Below, piece by piece: positions 40,819 to 52,158 of a stretch of 64,000 nucleotides of DNA (position 1 is the first letter of the stretch; each line of letters starts with the position of its first letter). The DNA comes from Symbiodinium natans (lineage: Eukaryota; Sar; Dinophyceae; Suessiales; Symbiodiniaceae), in assembly GCA_905221605.1 (NCBI GenBank), contig CAJNDS010000197.1, positions 1-64,000 on the forward strand, written 5' to 3'. Under the pieces are notes generated by a model, which was not told the DNA's origin, made no database searches, and worked only from the letters and a program-made list of their open reading frames with translations. The position numbers and the translations under genes were made by a program.

Positions 40819-42243
40819 AAGGAAACAGGGCGGCTCCGTTGCCTCTTAAAGGAATGAGATACTTTTTTCGAAAATGAGAAAGTGCCGTCTCCACTTTCAA
40901 TAGGAAAGGAAAGAGAAGCGATATGAAGCAAGCTTCTCCGCCTCTTAAAGGAATGAGGTACTACTTATCTGAATAGGAAATGAGAAAGTTCCTTTTCCAC
41001 TGTCAATAGGAAAGGAAAGAGAAGCGATTCTGCGACTCGGAATTCCTCTACCTGGTCCCTACCTCGTAGCTCCTCTACTTACGACATCTTGGCATTAAAT
41101 TAAAGAGCCATTCATTGTTGAACTCAACACATGATGAGTTTCCTCTAGCTGGCAAAAAAGACAACAGGAACACAGTCCATTTTTCAATGATACAATAGGA
41201 TGGGAGCATGATTTGACGGAATGAAGCTGGCTCCTCTACCTCTTAAGGGCTGAGATGAATAGAGCATGAGAAAGTTCGTTTCCACTTTCAATCGGAAAGG
41301 AAAGGGAAACGATTCTGGAACTCGAAATTCCTCTACCTGGTCTGTACCTTGTAGCTACTCTGCTTCTTATTGGTATTAAATGAAGAGCGCCATCGCTGTT
41401 TAACAAGACATGAAGAGTCCCTCAAAGCATAAAGCATGACAAACCCCCTCCAGTCCTCAGGAAGAAAAAGACAGCTCCTTTATCGCTTCATGCCTCTCTA
41501 AGTCCTAATCGGATAGGGATCCATGAAGAGTTCGCCTAGCTGTTAACAGAGGCACCAATCTATTTCCCAATAGGAAAGGAGCGACAAAGCGAACGAAGAC
41601 ATAAAGCCAAAAGCCCCTGTACTTCGTAATCGGAGAGGGGAACGGGAGAGCGTGACAGAGCTTTTGCCTCTTTAAACAGCAATGAAGAGAGCTCCTCTAC
41701 CTCTTATAAAGGAATGCGATATGAGAAAGTTCCCTTTCCACTTATTCTGGAACTCGGAATTCCTCTACATGGTCTCTGCTTTGTAGCGCCTCTACTTCCT
41801 AGTAGTTACTAAATGAATGAGCTCCTTCTCCGTCTAACTTAAAACATGAAGATTTCCTCCAGCTGTTAACATGTTAACATAGGCAATGTATTTCCCACTA
41901 GGAAAGAAGCATGACAAACCCCTCCCTTACCCAGTAAGCATGAAGACATAAAGCCAAACGCCCCTTTACCTTGTAACCGGCTAAGGAGTGGGAGAGCGTG
42001 ACAGAGCTTTTGCCTCCTTAAACGGGAACGAAGAGAACGCCTCTACCTCAAAGGAATGAGATACTCTTCTCTGATTATGCCATGAGAAAGTTCATTTTCT
42101 CTTAATGGGAAAGGACAGAGAAGTGACGCTAGAAACTCGGAATTCCCCCTACCTTGCATATAGCTCCTCCACTTCTTGGTATTCAACGGAAGTTTAACTA
42201 GATTTTGTCCGTCCTCTATTCGGAGAAATCACGAGAAAACACG

Positions 42244-42298
42244 CTGGTGCGATCTACTCGCTGCCTTTTCACAAAAGGAGGCACGTAGATCGCACCAG
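42244..42298. repeat. 14-bp-arm hairpin containing a second inner stem
   Basis: CTGGTGCGATCTAC (42244-42257) pairs with GTAGATCGCACCAG (42285-42298). Inside, CCTTTT pairs with AAAAGG. The flanking GATTTTGTCC and GGAGAAATCAC words are shared with the inverted repeat at 45,337-45,463, so they look like one family. Confidence 0.8.
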
Positions 42299-42376
42299 AC
42301 GTCCGTCCTCTGTTTGGAGATATCACGAGAAAACGCGACTGCAAAAATCTGGCGCGACCGACTCACTGCCTGTTCT

Positions 42377-42766
42377 ACAAAAGCAGAAGCATTTAAACCT
42401 TTGGAAGCCATTATAACTATTTCTTATCTAAAACTTCAACAGGTTAACCCTTGTTTTTTTGAGGGAAAGGGAGTAACCACAGAATTGACGAGATTTCGGG
42501 CGTAGAGTAATGGACGGAAGGTTTCTACAAAGAAAGGGTCTAACCGAGTCTAACCACAGAATTTGACGAATTTGGTGTGTAGGGTTTAGCCGAAAGTTTT
42601 TGAAGAGAAAGGGTCTAACCGACGCGCTTTTCTATACCGTATTGTTTTTACAAAACCCACAGAAGCTACCTGAAACTAAATTGCACAACATTCGTTTCGG
42701 TTGCTTTTTTATGTTTGCTGTCTTTGTTGAATAAGTTGTTCTTTCCGTAGACCTTGCGCTATTTCT
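42377..42766 (+). repeat. 390-bp direct repeat, copy 2
   Basis: Second copy of 38200-38589, same orientation, with a handful of substitutions. The downstream flank differs. Confidence 0.9.
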
Positions 42767-44384
42767 CTTTTCTGAAAAAATCAAATGTGCTTTGTTTTAT
42801 TATTGTAGTATGAGCCACAGAATTCAATCGAAAAAGTCATGTGTCTAGGTCATCTGAAAGCTCTTTTATCTCTGTGTAGGTAATGAATGCCCTTGCCTCT
42901 TCTGAAAAGGGGTCCTCCAAGGGCTCCCCTCTCTCCTTCTCTTTTAGGAATGACAGAGCTCCTTTTTTACAACTTATGAAAAAGCCTTTCTCCTACTTGA
43001 AGAAGTGTTTACTAGAAAGAGATAGAGTAGATCTTCCATTTCCTCGAGAGACAGATCTTTCAATGAAAACGAATACAGGAGGACTTTCATGTCCCATTAG
43101 GAGAGAGAGGACCTCTCTCCTGCTGCATTAAAAGATAGAGGACATCGTTCGTGTCCAGTTTTCGTTTCCTATAAAGGAGAGGGGGGAGAACGGGGGAGGG
43201 GGGTGGGTGGCTCAAATAGGGTGTATTTGGAAGCTAGGGCTCGGGTTTTGCCCATGGCAAAGAGAAGATGGTATTCGTCTTCATCTTTCCTATCCTTCTT
43301 GTCTTTCTTCTCTCTTGTTCGTTTCCCTTTGAAACAAAAAAACCAAAGGAATAACAATGAACATGAAAGGAACTCGCTTTCTTTTCCGTTTGGGCACAAG
43401 AGGAGGGAGCATGGAGAGGGGCCACGGGCAAGCAGCCAACCCCGTTCATGTCCCCAACCATTGAAAAAGGATAAGAAAGGACAAGGGCCTCCATTCCCCT
43501 CTTATGTTTTCCTTGTGTTTTTTGTCGTTGAAGAGGACGGAGAGAGAAGGAGGAGGAGAAATAGACAGGATTGCATTTTTAATGGGAAGAGCAAAGACAA
43601 CAATGGAAGAGAGATGAAAAAAGGATAAGGAAAGACAAAACAAGGCATCTTCTTTATCGATCCTCTCTCCCTTATCTCTCCCTTCCCTTTTTCTTCTCGA
43701 AATAAGGAAAACAAAAAGGAAGAATTATGAAAACAGGAGAAGGGTAAGGAAAGGAAGCCGAGAAAAGAGATATGATGAAGTACGGCAAGGTCCACGCGCA
43801 AGGAATCACCCTCTGCTTGCCTTTCCTCTGCTTTATCATACAAGTTCCTTTCTTGTTTTTTAATCAGTTGAAAGGTAATAGGTGGAGAGAAGGGAAAGGG
43901 AAATGAGAGAGGAGAGATCACAAGGATGCCTTTTTTCTGGAAGCGTACTGCAAGGAATAGAAGAGACAGGAAGCAATGAGAGGGACGGACAAAACAAGGC
44001 GCAAAGAAGATGACTTTCCTCTACATCTATCTTCTCTCCCCTGTCCCTTTGAATGAGAAAACAACCCTTCTTGCTCTTCACAGATAGGTGTCGCCCCTGC
44101 TCTTCAGGAAATCTCCTTTCCCTTATTTTGCTTTTTGAAGCGAATAAGAACAAGAACAGGTAGGAAGAGAGGAAAGGGAAAGAATGAGTAAAGAGAGGAG
44201 CTCTTCAATTCCCCTCCCTGTCTCTTGTGTTCTTTTCCCTCTTGGGGGGTGTCGTTCTTTCTCCTTTGAAGATGCAGAAGACGATTGAAAAGGAAAAGGA
44301 CACCCGTTCCATCGCCCCTCTCTAAAGAGAGAGATATCATGAGCATCAGCTGGGTTTGCTGCCAATCCAAAAAGGTGTCCCTTT

Positions 44385-45309
44385 GAGCCGCGAATTTCTC
44401 ATCGCACACGAAGAGCAGCCCGATTTGGCCAAATTTTGCCCGGAGGCTGCCCGGCAAAATTTGGCCAAACCGAGCCGTGCATTTCTCATCGCACACGAAG
44501 AGCAGCCCGATTTGGCCAAATTTTGCCCGGAGGCTGCCCGGCAAAATTTGGCCAACTCGAGCCGCGCATTTCTCATCGCACACGAAGAGCAGCCCGATTT
44601 GGCCAAATTTTGCCCGAAGGCTGCCCGGCAAAATTTGGCCAAATCGAGCCGCGCATTTCTCATCGCTCACGAAGAGCAGCCCGATTTGGCCAAATTTTGC
44701 CCGGAGGCTGCCCGGCAAAATTTGGCCAAATCGAGCCGCGCATCTCTCATCGCATACGAAGAGCAGCCCGATTTGGCCAAATTTTGCCCGGAGGCTGCCC
44801 GGCAAAATTTGGCCAAATCGAGCCGTGCATTTCTCTGCGCGTACGAAGAGCAGCCCGATTTGGCCAGATTTTGCCCGGAGGCTGCCCGGCAAAATTTGGC
44901 CAAATCGAGCCGCGCATTTCTCATCGCATACGAAGAGCAGCCCAATTTGGCCAAATTTTGCCAGGGGACTGCCCGGCAAAATTTGGCCAAATCGAGCCGT
45001 GCATTTCTCATCGCACGCGAAGAGCAGCCCGATTTGGCCAAATTTTGCCCGGAGGCTGCCCGGCAAAATTTGGCCAAATCGAGCCGCGCATTTCTCATCG
45101 CACACGAAGAGCAGCCCGATTTGGCCAAATTTTGCCCGGAGGCTGCCCGGCAAAATTTGGCCAAGTCGAGCCGCGCATTTCTCATCGCACACGAAGAGCA
45201 GCCCGATTTGGCCAAATTTTGCCCGGAGGCTGCCCGGCAAAATTTGGCCAAATCGAGCCGCGCATTTCTCATCTCCGACGAAGAGCAGCCCGATTTGGCC
45301 AAATTTTGT
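44385..45309. repeat. Array of ten 87-bp units, each a perfect hairpin
   Basis: GAGCCG recurs from 44385 to 45255, exactly 870 bp, giving ten full 87-bp units plus a partial one. Each unit holds GATTTGGCCAAATTTTGCC and its exact reverse complement GGCAAAATTTGGCCAAATC around a 12-nt loop, then a 37-bp linker (GCATTTCTCATCGCA and GAAGAGCAGCC). Because 87 is a multiple of three the array is open in several frames on both strands. Long ORFs of 343, 348, 282, 412 and 211 codons result; plus and minus strands even give similar peptides (LAKFC and QNLAKS). Unit-to-unit divergence is a few bases. Confidence 0.95.
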
Positions 45310-45336
45310 CCTTCGTGTTTTTTGAGAAAACACCAT

Positions 45337-45463
45337 GGACAAAATCTGCCCGGATCTACGCGGCGCTGTTTCTTACAAAAAAAGTGATGCGTAGATCCAG
45401 GCAGATTTTGTCCGTTGTGTTTTTGGAGAAATCGCCATGGACAAAATCTGCCTGGATCTACGC
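45337..45463. repeat. 25-bp inverted repeat with a third copy
   Basis: Arms 45337-45361 and 45389-45413 (GGACAAAATCTGCC and GGATCTACGC, against their reverse complements) differ at one base. A third, left-oriented copy follows at 45439-45463. Directly adjoins the 87-bp array. Confidence 0.85.
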
Positions 45464-45589
45464 GGGGCCCGGCAAAATCTGACCAAAGTGACGCGACCCT
45501 AGTTTATATAATTTACATAGTTCTTATAATTTACATAAAATAAAAATAATTTAAATGGAAATGGAGGGGGGGCTGGCCCGCTTCCGAAA

Positions 45590-46135
45590 AGGCTCGGACT
45601 CGTGATTTAGTATTGGGAGAAGGCCCGGGCTCGTGATGTAGTATTGGGGGGAGGCCCGGGCTCGTCATTTAGTATTGGGGGGAGGCGGGCTCGTGATTTA
45701 GTATTGGGAGAAGGCCCGGGCTCGTGATTTAGTATTGGGAGAAGGCCCGGGCTCGTAATTTAGTATTGGGAGAAGGCCCGAGGCTTTTTTAATAGTTTTA
45801 AAAGTTTTAAAAGTTTTAATAGTTTTAATAGTTTTAATAGTTTTAAAAGTTTTAAAAGTTTTGAAAGTTCAGGAATCTCATGGCCGGTTAGTATTGGAAG
45901 GAGGCCCGGGCTTGTAGTTTAGTATTGGGGGGAGGCCTGGGCTCGTGATTTAGTATTGGGGGCAGGCCTGGGCTCGTGATTTAGTATTGGGGGGAGGCTC
46001 GGGCTCGTAATTAATATTGGGGGGAGGCCCGGGCTCGTAATTTAGTATTGGGGAGAAGCCCGGGCTCGTAATTTAGTATTGGGGGGAGGCCCGGGCTCGT
46101 GGTTTTGTATTGGGGAGAGGCCCGGGGCCCTGTCC
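45590..46135 (+). repeat. 31-bp tandem satellite
   Basis: About 15 units of GGCTCGTGATTTAGTATTGG followed by GGGGAGGCCCG, in two blocks (45590-45785 and 45888-46135). They are split by about 100 bp of the TTTTAATAG repeat that dominates the next region. Confidence 0.9.
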
Positions 46136-46139
46136 AGGA

Positions 46140-49100
46140 AATTCCTGAACTTTTAAATCTTTTTAATGTTTTAATAGTTTGAAAGGCTTTTTTAAAGTTG
46201 AAACTATTAAAACTATTAAAACTATTAAAAAGGCTTCTGTTTAATAGTTTTAATAGTTTGGGAGGCTTTTTAAAAGTTGAAACTATTAAAACTATTAAAA
46301 CTTTAAAAAGGAGAAGGCCTGGCCTGGAGATTCCTGAACTTTTAAAACTTTTAAAACTACTAAAACTATGAAAAACTATTAAAACTATTAAAAATGCTTC
46401 TTTTCAATAGTTTTAATAGTTTCGGCGGCTTTTTAAAAGCTCAAACTATTAAAACTATTAAAACTTTAAAAAGGAGAAGGCCTGGCCTGGAGATTCCTGA
46501 ACTTTTAAAACTTTTAAAACTATTAAAACTATTAAAACTATTAAAAAGGCTTCTTTTTAATAGTTTTAATAGTTTGGGAGGCTTTTTAAAAGTTCAAACT
46601 ATTAAAACTATTAAAACTATTAAAAGGAAGCCTTTTTAAAAGTTTTAATAGTTTTAATAGTTTTAAAAGTTTTAAAAGTTTTAAAAGTTCAGGAATCTCC
46701 TGGCCAGGCCTTCTCTTTTTTAAAGTTTTAATAGTTTGGAAGGCTTTTTAAAAGTTGAAACTATTAAAACTATTAGAACTATTAAAACCATTAAAAAGGC
46801 TTCTTTTTAATAGTTTTAATAGTTTGGGAGGCCTTTTAAAAGTTCAAACTATTAAAACTATTGAAACTTTAAAAAGGCAAAGGCCTGGCCTGGAGATTCC
46901 CGAACTTTTAAAACCTTTAAAACTTTTAAAACTATTAAAACTATTAAAACTATTTAAAACTATTAAAACTATTAAAACTATTAAAAAGGCTTCTTTTTAA
47001 TAGTTTTAATAGTTTGGGAGGCTTTTTAAAAGTTGAAACTATTAAAACTATTAAAACTTTAAAAAGGAGAAGGCCTGGCCTGGAGATTCCTGAACTTTTG
47101 AAACTTTTAAAACTATTAAAACTATTAAAACTATTAAAAAGGCTTCTTTTTAATAGTTTCAATAGTTTGGGAGGCTTTTTAAAAGTTCAAACTATTAAAA
47201 CTATTAAAACTTTAAAAAGGAGAAGGCCTGGCCTGGAGATTCCTGAACTTTTAAAACTTTTAAAACTATTTAAACTTTTAAAACTATTAAAACTATTAAA
47301 ACTATTAAAACTATTAAAAATGTTTTTTTTAATAGTTTTAATAGTTTGGGAGGCTTTTTAAAAGTTTAAACTATTAAAACTATTAAAACTATTAAAAGGC
47401 AGCCTTTTTAAAAGTTTTAATAGTTTTAATAGTTTTAAATGTTTTAAAAGTTTTAATGGTTTTAAAAGTTCAGGAATCTCCTGGCCAGGCCTTCTCTTTT
47501 TTAAAGTTTTAATAGTTTGGAAGGCTTTTTAAAAGTTGAAACTATTAAAACTATTAAAACTATTAAAAAGGCTTCTTTTTAATAGTTTTAATAGTTTGGG
47601 AGGCTTTTTAAAAGTTCAAACTATTAAAACTATTAAAACTTTAAAAAGGAGAAGGCCTGGCCTGGAGATTCCTGAACTTTTAAAATTTTTAAACTTTTTA
47701 AACTATTAAAACTATTAAAACTATTAAAACTATTAAAACTATTAAAACTATTAAAACTATTAAAACTATTAAAACTATTAAAAAGGCTTCTTTTTAATGG
47801 TTTTAATAGTTTGGGAGGCTTTTTAAAAGTTCAAACTATTAAAACTATTAAAACTATTGAAAGGAAGCCTTTTTAAAAGTGTTAATAGTTTTAATAGTTT
47901 TAATAGTTTTAAAAGTTTTAATAGTTTTAAAAGTTCAGGAATCTCCTGGTCAGGCCTTCTCTTTTTAATGTTTTAATAGTTTGAAAGGCTTTTTTAAAGT
48001 TGAAACTATTAAAACTATTAAAACTATTAAAACTATTAAAACTATTAAAACTATTAAAACTATTAAAACTATCAAAACTATTAAAACTATTAAAACTATT
48101 AAAAAGGCTTCTTTTAATAGTTTTAATAGTTTGGGAGGCTTTTTAAAAGTTGAAACTATTAAAACTATTAAAACTTTAAAAAGGAGAAGGCCTGGCCTGG
48201 AGATTCCTGAACTTTTAAAACTTTTAAAACTATTAAAACTATTAAAACAATTAAAACTATTAAAAATGCTTCTTTCTAATAGTTTTAATAGTTTGGGCGG
48301 CTTTTTAAAAGTTCAAACTATTAAAACTATTGAAACTTTAAAAAGGAGAAGGCCTGGCCTGGAGATTCCTGAACTTTTAAAACTTTTAAAACTATTTAAA
48401 CTTTTAAAACTATTAAAACTATTAAAAAGGGTTCTTTTAATAGTTTTAATAGTTTGGGAGGCTTTTTGAAAGTTCAAACTATTAAAACTATTAAAACTAT
48501 TAAAAGGAAGCCTTTTTAAAAGTTTTAATAGTTTTAATCGTTTTAATAGTTTTAAAAGTTTTAATAGTTTTAAAAGTTCAGGAATCTCCTGGCCAGGCCT
48601 TCTCTTTTTTAAATTTTTAATAGTTTGGGAGGCTTTTTAAAAGTTGAAACTATTAAAACTATTAAAACTATTCAAAAGGCTTCTTTTTAATAGTTTTAAT
48701 AGTTCGGGAGGCTTTTTAAAAGTTGAAACTATTAAAACTATTAAAACTTTAAAAAGGAGAAGGCCTGGCCTGGAGATTCCTGAACTTTTAAAACTTTTAA
48801 AACTATTAAAACTATTAAAACTTTTAAAACTATTAAAACTATTAAAACTATTAAAACTATTAAAACTATTAAAACTATTAAAAAGGCTTCTTTTTAATAG
48901 TTTTAATAGTTTGGGAGGCTTTTTAAAAGTTCAAACTATTAAAACTATTAAAACTATTAAAAGGAAGCCTTTTTAAAAATTTTTAATAGTTTTAATAGTT
49001 TTAATAGTTTTAATAGTTTTAATAGTTTTAAAAGTTCAGGAATCTCCTGGCCAGGCCTTCTCTTTTTAAAGTTTTAATAGTTCGGAAGGCTTTTTAAAAG

Positions 49101-49205
49101 TTGAAACTATTAAAACTATTAAAACTATTAAAAATGCTTCTTTTTAATAGTTTTAATAGTTTCGGAGGCTTTTTACAAATTCAAACGATTAAAACTATTA
49201 AGACT
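46140..49205. repeat. 9-bp AT repeat in alternating inverted blocks
   Basis: About 3 kb built from ACTATTAAA on one strand and its complement TTTAATAGT. About nine forward boxes with AAGGCCTGGCCTGGAGATTC and six reverse boxes with GAATCTCCTGGCCAGGCCTT punctuate it. Runs of both orientations face each other, so the whole block can fold into many long stems. ORFs rich in LLKLLK, TIKTIK or FNSFNS are translations of the 9-bp unit (three codons) and are not genes. Confidence 0.95.
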
Positions 49206-49251
49206 TTTAATACAGAAAGCAGCCATGTCAAATAGTACATAGAGGTTCCTC

Positions 49252-49470
49252 TTACATATATATATATATATTTTGTTTCTTCCTCTCCCTCTCTCTCTCA
49301 CACTCTCTTTCTCTTTCTCTCCTTCTCTTTCTCTTTCTCGTTCCCTTTCTCTTTCTCCTTCTCTTTTGCTTTCTCTTTCTCTTTCTCTTTCTCTTTTTCT
49401 TTTCATTTTTATTTCTCTTTCTCTTTCTTTTTCTCTTTTTCTGTCTCTTTCTCTTTCTCTCTCCCAGGAG
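49252..49470. repeat. TA run followed by a (CTCTTT)n polypyrimidine tract
   Basis: About 18 bp of TA repeat, then about 190 bp almost only of C and T in CTCTTT-like words. It is the right-hand limit of the repeat block. Confidence 0.95.
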
Positions 49471-50210
49471 AAACTCCCCAATTACTAGAACCCAAGAAGA
49501 AGTTGTCAACTCAGGAAGTGGCGTTGAGGATTACTTTCTTGATGTGGGAATTTCCAGATATACCCCGCAAGATACTCTCATCTGTACTTTAGGAACCCCA
49601 AAAAGGGCCGTCAGGAAGCTTTTGCTTTCCTGAAGGACATGGAGATGAGATATAAGTCTACATGGGCAACCCACAGTTCAAACTCTGAAAGCAGGCCTTC
49701 GACGCTGCGCTTGCACGCAGTGCCCGTGGTGAACGTGTGGCGGTTGTTGGCGCTGCCTCTGCCTCTCGGCCTGCAGGAGTGTTCCACAACTGAACTAGTC
49801 CGAAACGGCCTGCGCAGGGCCTTGCAGCCAGGAAGCCACCCGAAACCGCGTCGCGAGGCTTACCATCCCTGTGGCGGATTCCGCACCGGTGGCCGACATG
49901 CGCTGGAGGCGTTTTCTCAGTTTCCATGCGTCTGTTCCATTTTTCTGCCTGGTGCTTGCGGGCATTCCTTCAGTTGCCCTTGTGTCCAGGACCTCGAATT
50001 CTTAATTCTTGGTCAGGGTTCAATCCGCTGTGTTCCAGCAACATTGAAACCTGAGCCCACGAGTGCGTGTCGTCGTGTTTCGGAAGGCGCCTGCTACTTA
50101 GAGGTTCCGGGCTGCATTTCTGAGATGTGCCCCTGAGGAGGCGATGTGTGTTCAATCGTCCCTCTCCATCTCACTGCAGCGAGCGGTGTGGCTGTCCAGG
50201 CCATCGAAGA

Positions 50211-50260
50211 GTTTAGGGTTTAGGGTTTGTAAGGTTTAGGGTTACCGGGTTTAGGGTGCT
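50211..50260 (+). repeat. Short interstitial telomere-type repeat
   Basis: Four to five TTTAGGG-type units with interruptions. Confidence 0.8.
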
Positions 50261-52120
50261 AGAGCCGAAAGGTCCGGGGCTTCAGGGTCAGTGGTGGGGC
50301 TTAAGGCAGAAAGCCACACCAATTTTCAGCATTTACCTCACGCGTATGAAGCACTTCAAGAGTTCACGGGTGTTTGCTTCATGTTACACCGGGGCCCTGA
50401 GGCACGGCGCGGTCCAGGTGACTCAGCTTCTTCTGGGGGGTGGATGTCAGGGGCACTTGCACTGGCGAAGCCTCTCTCCTCCTGTCACCACCCAGCAAAC
50501 CCTGCAAGACCCTAAGCGGCCTTGCACCGGAGACTCCTCAGGTGACTCTTCCAGAGCGGTTAAAGGCAGATGGCAGGACCTCCGTGCCATTCCGTGCCTT
50601 TGGCCCTTCGGATATTTAGGAGCCCCCAAGCCTCCATTTTCCCAAACCTCCGTGGGCAAGGCAGGACTGGTTCTGCTACATCCCGGAGCGTGGGGCGATC
50701 CTCTCCCCTTCTGTGGAGGCCTTTGGGGAGGGCCTGGCGGCGTCGTTTTTCCCGTAGCACCCTGGGTGCCCAGCTTTTGCCGGGTTTTGGTGGGGGGGTT
50801 TTGGGCGCTTGCTTCAAGCAGTTTTCGTAGCGAAGTTGTAGTCTAATAAAATCATATAAAAGCCTTCTGTTCGGATGGATGTTGAATGATCAGTTGCTGC
50901 CCGCATGCCAAGAACTCAGATGTTGCAACTCGTATCTGGGCTTCACAAGTGAAACGAACCAACTCTCTTTGGCAACAGCTCCGAGGCTTCCCAAGCACGG
51001 GTTTGCCTCCAAGCCCCCTCCACCCCCGGGCTTCGGGCATTCAGTGGGGGGGTGCACGCTTGCAACCCTTTGAGGTCTTTAGAGCAGGGTCCGACACGGG
51101 AGCCGCGGCAGCACAGTGATTAAGTGCAGTTCTGAGTCAGAAACCCGCAAACCTGAATGCTAGCCCAGAAAGCCCAAAAACCTGAACAGCCTGGCCCCGA
51201 CAGAGTTTTCAGTCGAGGGCTTTTGCCTTGTGTCTTTATGGCTGGGATTTTAGTCTGGGTCTAGGGATTAGAGGGCTCAGAGGCTTGGCTAGCGGCTACT
51301 GACGGCTAGTGTTGAGGGCTGACAGGTGTGAACCTGTGGGATGAAGTTCTGCAATGCACACATCTGGAGTTAAAGCCGCCGGAGCTCAACTCCGTGCCCC
51401 ACATTGTCATGACTACAGGCTCGCGTCTGAAGCGCATGTTTGCAGTCATGTTCTTTTGAGCTCGTCGTGCCGTTTCGAGGCTATGCCTTCCTGAAGAGCG
51501 CCGTGGAATCTCCGCGGCAAGCACTCTGATGTTGTGCATGTGGGGGTGTCCGCAAATAGGGGTACCCTTTTGAGGGGTTCCTAGCACAAGGACAAGACTA
51601 TTTTTGGGGCATATTAAGGGAAATGCGTAGGTGGTTTGTTGGCAACTAGGTGCGCGGCGCACATCTCGCCGTGCGTTTTCGTGCAGAGATTGAAAATTAA
51701 GATGGCTGGAATTTGCAAAAAATGGTGCTATTTACAAGGTACTCGGCGTCCTGAGAGGTGGGAGCGCGTTATAAACGGCACTCTAAGGGGGAAACACGTA
51801 TTTTAGTGTTTTCGCCTAGGGAATTCACTCCCTTTAAGGAGTTCTGAAATGCCTAAAACTACTTTCCGTTTTCAAGGATTTTAGGGCTTTCAGGGGTTTA
51901 GAGTTTAGGGGCTTAGGGATGTTTTAAGGTGTAGGGCTTTATAGGAAAAGTTGCTTGAGGATTCTGGGGCAGTAGGATTTCCGGAATCAGGTTTTGGGAA
52001 AACCTCAACGCAGAACCTCAAACCCAGAGACCTCGACCCTAAGCCCCACATCCTCAATCCTCAGTCCTAGCCCTAAACCCTGGGACAAAGCAGAGCCGTA
52101 AGTACCCTTAAACCCCCTAA

Positions 52121-52158
52121 GCCCTATACACCCTAAACCCTAAACCCTAACCCCCCCC
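52121..52158 (-). repeat. Short interstitial telomere-type repeat (CCCTAAA strand)
   Basis: CCCTATA, CCCTAAA, CCCTAAA and CCCTAA units followed by a C run; opposite orientation to the other arrays. Confidence 0.85.

Larger units (their letters stand above)
38700..44350. repeat. GA/CT-rich interspersed repeat families, no credible genes
   Basis: Made of several short families that recur in shuffled order. A purine-rich unit with GGAATCCA-TTTCAATGGAAT and AGAATAGAAGAGAGATGAAT is at 38868-39012 and 40258-40402. A unit with GATATGATGAAGTACGGCAA is at 39058, 40542 and 43770. TATGGGCGATGGAACGGGTG is at 39890 and 40014, and a relative is near 44,300 in reverse. Words of the type GAAAGTTCC-TTTCCACTTTCAAT and AGGAAAGGAAAGAGAAGCGA recur from 40,860 to 42,130. 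The Lys/Arg/Glu- or Leu/Ser/Phe-rich ORFs here are composition artefacts. Confidence 0.75.

Noticed and set aside
38200..42766. LTR retrotransposon
   Set aside because: The 390-bp repeats have suitable spacing, but no TG/CA ends, primer-binding site or gag/pol coding is visible inside.
44385..45309. CRISPR array
   Set aside because: Units are contiguous and wholly repetitive with no unique spacers, and the genome is eukaryotic.
44104..45482. ORFs of 211-412 codons on both strands
   Set aside because: They are translations of the 87-bp hairpin array; the 29-residue period equals the DNA period and every frame is equally open.
46394..48976. Lys/Leu-rich ORFs with LLKLLK or TIKTIK repeats
   Set aside because: The 9-bp repeat is three codons long, so open frames arise automatically; there is no independent coding signal.
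49639..50136. 165-codon plus-strand ORF as a gene
   Set aside because: No recognisable domain, several Cys/Pro-rich random stretches, no exon context.
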